From contig JAIVEN010000004.1 in NCBI GenBank assembly GCA_026686845.1, positions 27,622,827 to 27,686,826 of the forward strand: DNA of 64,000 nt, written 5' to 3'. The stretch comes from Adenanthera pavonina (Eukaryota; Streptophyta; Magnoliopsida; Fabales; Fabaceae). The position numbers and the translations under genes were made by a program. How positions within the stretch are numbered: position 1 is the stretch's first letter; the number at the start of each line of letters is the position of its first letter. Under the pieces are notes generated by a model. It worked only from the letters and a program-made list of their open reading frames with translations, did no database searches and had not been told where the DNA came from. Below are positions 60,983 to 64,000 of this stretch, one piece after another.

Positions 60983-61378
60983 TTTATTCTTTGTACCTAT
61001 AAGTTGGAAAATAAAATAATTATTTAAACAATAGTCTTCTTAAAAGTTCATTAATATTAGATAAATTCAAAAGCTCCATATAAAACAAAGTTTATCAAAC
61101 TTAGAGAAGATAAAGTTCATAGCAAAAAATAAAGAAGCAAAATACCTAACTAAAGCAAAAAGAACATCCTAAATTCTATAAGTTGCAAACTTCAACTATT
61201 TTATCAATTTGTCCTCATGTGGTCTCAACTTTATAAAGATCTCCCTCTTCGTCGAGTCCAAAAGGAGTTCACAACATCGGGAATACCACTTCAAATCCAT
61301 TGTGATAGCCTCTATTGTACCTAGTTCATCCATCACTTGACCCATAGATGTTGCGACCTTTTGTTTTCCTCATGACTC

Positions 61379-62060
61379 CTAGGCATAAGCAATTCTATTA
61401 ATTACATCAACTAAATGTCTTGCATTGGGGGCTCCATGCTTTTTGCATCCTTCAAAAGGTCTCATCCTCTTTCTCTTTCCCATGCCTCTTTTACTAGAGC
61501 ACCCTTGCGAAATATTTAAGTTGATATCTCTAGATTTAGTACTGATTCCAGCACTTACTCCAGGAGTAGTATTTTGAAGATCTTCCTTACTGTCCCTAGA
61601 TCCTTCCTCTAAGTCTAAGGTAAGACTGTACACAACGTCATCTTCTTCTACCTAATTAGACAATCTTTGAGATGAGGGCGCCCATGCTTGTTGTCCAGTT
61701 GCCACCACACTTTTGAATAGAATTGTTAATTTAGCTTTGAACGGTAATCTTTTATATCTGTATTTTGCATATAGCAGATTTACTTGCATGTTTACAACCA
61801 ATCATTATTATATATTATACAATGAATATAAAGTTTATGACACCAAATTCACAATTACATACCTCTTTCTTCTTGACCCACCAGCTATCAAGTGCATCTA
61901 TTATATGCGTGTTAGGCTTCCACCCTAAACCTGTCTCTTTCTCAAACAACTTGCACCATATCATCCACTATTTTTTAAGGGAATCCAACTGATTTTTAAG
62001 TTATACCCTATTATAGCTCCTGCTAGTTTGTTCTTAAAATCCAGAAATTATTTCTCTCCA
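61379..62060 (-). pseudogene. Myb/SANT-like (PF12776) partner gene of the Harbinger element
   Basis: Minus-strand pieces include LFEKETGLGWKPNTHIIDAL and DSWWVKKKE (about 61960-61880), the hallmark of the Myb/SANT-like domain in plant Harbinger ORF1. A downstream exon (61633-61379) has a basic patch KRGMGKRKRMRPFEGCKK and ends in GAPNARHLVDVINRIAYA. Further homologous sequence continues in-frame beyond a stop at 61381 to about 61200 (LRPHEDKLIKWL). In PIF-type elements this protein binds the transposase and the DNA termini. Stops and intron-like gaps make it non-functional. Confidence 0.7.
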
Positions 62061-62489
62061 TATTGTTTTTGTATAAGTAGTTCCATGTCGTTACCTTTTA
62101 TAGACTTGTTGCAATCATAGTTTGATTAAAATTTCAGTTGTCTTAATGTCTCGACTTGCCTTTGCCTTATCATTACTCATAATTCTATGACCAAAACATC
62201 CATAATAACACAAAGATCCAAACCATCTATATGCGTACAAAAAAAAAACATAAACAAGAAAAGATGGAATTAATCTAACATCATAGATGAAAAGATACTA
62301 ATCCAACCAGTACACATACACAAATACCTACTCCATAAAGTGAGTTAAATTCAGCACCTGTTCATAATATTATGAAAATATGCTAATCCAACATCATATC
62401 CCACCACGAAATAACCACCACTGAAGCATACATAATTCCAAAGCTTAAATTGACCATAAACCATGATAAAATTCCTCCCACAGATCTTA

Positions 62490-62655
62490 CACCACACACA
62501 CACACACACATCTAAAGATCACAGAGTAAGACACATATCTTAAGATCACACATACACACACACATATCTCAAGATCATATACACATATTTTAAGATAACA
62601 CACACACACAAAGAGAGAAAGACAGCTATATTAAGATCACACACACACACAAAAA
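62490..62655. repeat. CA-rich microsatellite/minisatellite in the Harbinger element
   Basis: Runs of (CA)n alternate with a spacer resembling 'tatcttaagatcac' (62512-62590, 62625-62645), forming an imperfect longer-period repeat. It lies in what is probably an intron of the Myb-like gene. Confidence 0.85.
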
Positions 62656-62879
62656 ATATATTGCATTTTTCAAGTCCTAGCATCAAAAAACCAAGTTCAC
62701 AATTTTACATTGCATATTTTGACCAAAGGATACTAAATCTAATCCTTAGATGAAATTAATCCATCCAATGTCCTACTCAAAAGCATTCAGCATGTAAAAC
62801 TTTCTGACTTTTTTCAATAAACTACATCAATAAAAGAGGGCCAGAGAACTCTACTCCTACGCATCACTCAAAATTTGCT

Positions 62880-63430
62880 ATGAGAATTCTTGAGAACAAA
62901 AATTGGCTCTAAAAGGGAAAAAAACAGATGAAGCACATAAACAGAGGTCTTTTCTCGATCTGTGTAGTGAATCTATGTTGCAAAGGCTTAAGCTCGATGT
63001 TTCAATGCATTTGTGAAGAGAGGTTGCTAAGGTTGAAGCAATCAACTTGTCGTCCACTAGATCTCTAATAGAGGTCCTCAATGTTGAATATTAGTCGACG
63101 TTAAATGCTCAGTCCACAAGTTGATGGAGGTGGCCGAGATTAAAGCAATGAAACTCGCCAGTGCTGGTACATATATGAGGTTGATGAAGAAGCTCAGAGG
63201 TTGATGGAGGTCGCTCTCCACCAGATTTGCAAACAGAGGTCACCACCGTGAAGAAGGAGAAGCTTTGACGTTTTGAGAAAACACACACACCGTCCACCAG
63301 ATCGGTAATAGAGGTCGCTATGAAGAAGTCGCCGTTGAAGGAGGAGCTCAACGATGCCCAAAAAAAACACACGCCATCCACTAGTAAAATAGAGGTCACT
63401 GTTGGAGGAGGTAAGGAGACACGCACAAAA
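62880..63430 (-). other. Leader region of the Harbinger element with internal repeats
   Basis: A minus-strand frame (63426-63109) contains repeated 'ctggtggacggtgtgtgt'-like and 'gcgacctct' segments. It has no family resemblance. I read it as transcribed 5' sequence made of short duplications. Confidence 0.4.
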
Positions 63431-63691
63431 AGAAAGAGCTCTAACTAATTGAGGTTTTTGGATTTATTGAGGTGAGATGCAGAGGATTTTAATTTTTGCA
63501 TTAAATGCTCTAATGGCTAGAAAAGCTATTTTTTCTACCATAAAAGCTCCTCTGGATAGCTTATGGCCAAAAACTTTTTTTTCTTAAGTGGTGGCTGGAG
63601 CATCCAAACACGATGGAAAAATTAGATAATCACTTTTTAGGTTGTAAACTTAGGTTTTGACTTTCTGAATATGTAACCAAACATGAAGTAA

Positions 63692-64000
63692 CAAATTCAG
63701 CAATGAGGTCACGCAAATAGTCAAACATCAACGTTCACAAAAAAAAAAGTTCATTTCTCAACGGAATATTCCTTTCTAGATTCTTCCCCCAAAACGCGTT
63801 AAATTTCTTTATTTATTTTTTAGTTTCGTTAAGCAATTGTTTACCACGAGAATTCATTTGCTATTCCAGAAACATTGACTACGACAATAAAAATAACATG
63901 TGACTAGAAAAATGCAATTATTTATAGAAAATATTTGTTCAAATTAAGAACTTTATTCAGCACATTTAATTTTTCTATATTCTGAAAAAAATAATATAAC
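63692..64000. other. Right-edge sequence without features
   Basis: This is AT-rich DNA with no gene or repeat that I can identify. Confidence 0.6.

Larger units (their letters stand above)
59405..63688 (-). mobile_element. PIF/Harbinger element (TSD TAA)
   Basis: The termini are GTGCATGTTTGGATTAG (59405) and, inverted, CTTCATGTTTGGTTACA (63688). TAA flanks both (59402-59404 and 63689-63691), the usual Harbinger target. The element carries the two expected genes on the minus strand: a DDE transposase (59732-60982) and a Myb/SANT-like protein (about 61379-62060). A leader at 63430-62880 begins the unit. Both genes are broken. Confidence 0.9.

Noticed and set aside
1..64000. tRNA, rRNA, riboswitch or other structured RNA genes
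   Set aside because: No tRNA A/B-box cloverleaf, rRNA segment or other recognisable RNA gene was seen on either strand by eye. A tRNAscan or Infernal run would be needed to exclude small ones.

Overview
This 64 kb window comes from a plant nuclear genome, most likely a eudicot. The evidence is intron-bearing, AT-rich DNA, plant transposon superfamilies, and captured exon fragments that resemble plant VTI1 SNARE, PPR, glutathione peroxidase, CCT and isoleucyl-tRNA synthetase genes. I found no intact ordinary host gene. Almost everything resolves into transposable elements, many delimited to the base by target-site duplications (TSDs). The species cannot be told from the sequence.

Left part (1-5739). 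The 3' tail of one LTR (1-189) is followed by about 3 kb of AT-rich DNA without a gene and then a complete solo LTR (A, 3237-5739, TSD TAAAA).

Nested block (5796-31613). An outer, degenerate CACTA element appears to run from 5796 to 31613. Two back-to-back solo LTRs lie in it (F, 6359-8789; E, 8799-11495), followed by a second CACTA (starting at 12644) with decayed TNP2-type transposase and Transposase_24-type genes. That inner element was itself hit by solo LTR B (16176-18635) inside the TNP2 gene, by a third CACTA with ATCGGTT repeats (21532-24445) inside the second gene, and by solo LTR C (24697-29891), which in turn contains solo LTR D (26744-29250). In two of these cases the interrupted reading frame resumes exactly when the insert and one TSD are removed.

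Pack-CACTA pair (32224-41317). A 9.1 kb CACTA (TSD TAC) contains a 4.7 kb CACTA of the same family (32734-37456, TSD TAG). Neither has a recognisable transposase. Both carry spliced fragments of host genes on the minus strand: PPR, isoleucyl-tRNA synthetase and VTI1 in the inner one, and CCT3, glutathione peroxidase and an unidentified exon in the outer one.

Right part. A 2.7 kb hAT element (41689-44437, TSD ATATCATC) is followed by a 10.9 kb Mutator-like element (44599-55527, 9-bp TSD TAATTAATA). The MULE holds a dead MURA-type transposase on the plus strand and a multi-exon Ulp1/C48 cysteine-protease gene on the minus strand. Between their convergent 3' ends lies a 2 kb tract of 22-bp repeats that flips orientation, a giant potential hairpin. 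Further right are a 5'-truncated LINE fragment (about 56390-57990), an AT-rich stretch with a local duplication, and a PIF/Harbinger element (59405-63688, TSD TAA) with decayed DDE transposase and Myb/SANT-like genes.

Functionally, the autonomous-type genes (TNP2 plus Transposase_24, MURA, PIF transposase plus Myb/SANT) would once have mobilised their own elements and short non-autonomous relatives. All are now interrupted. The Ulp1-like gene is the best candidate for retained coding potential, but its acidic linker contains frame changes.
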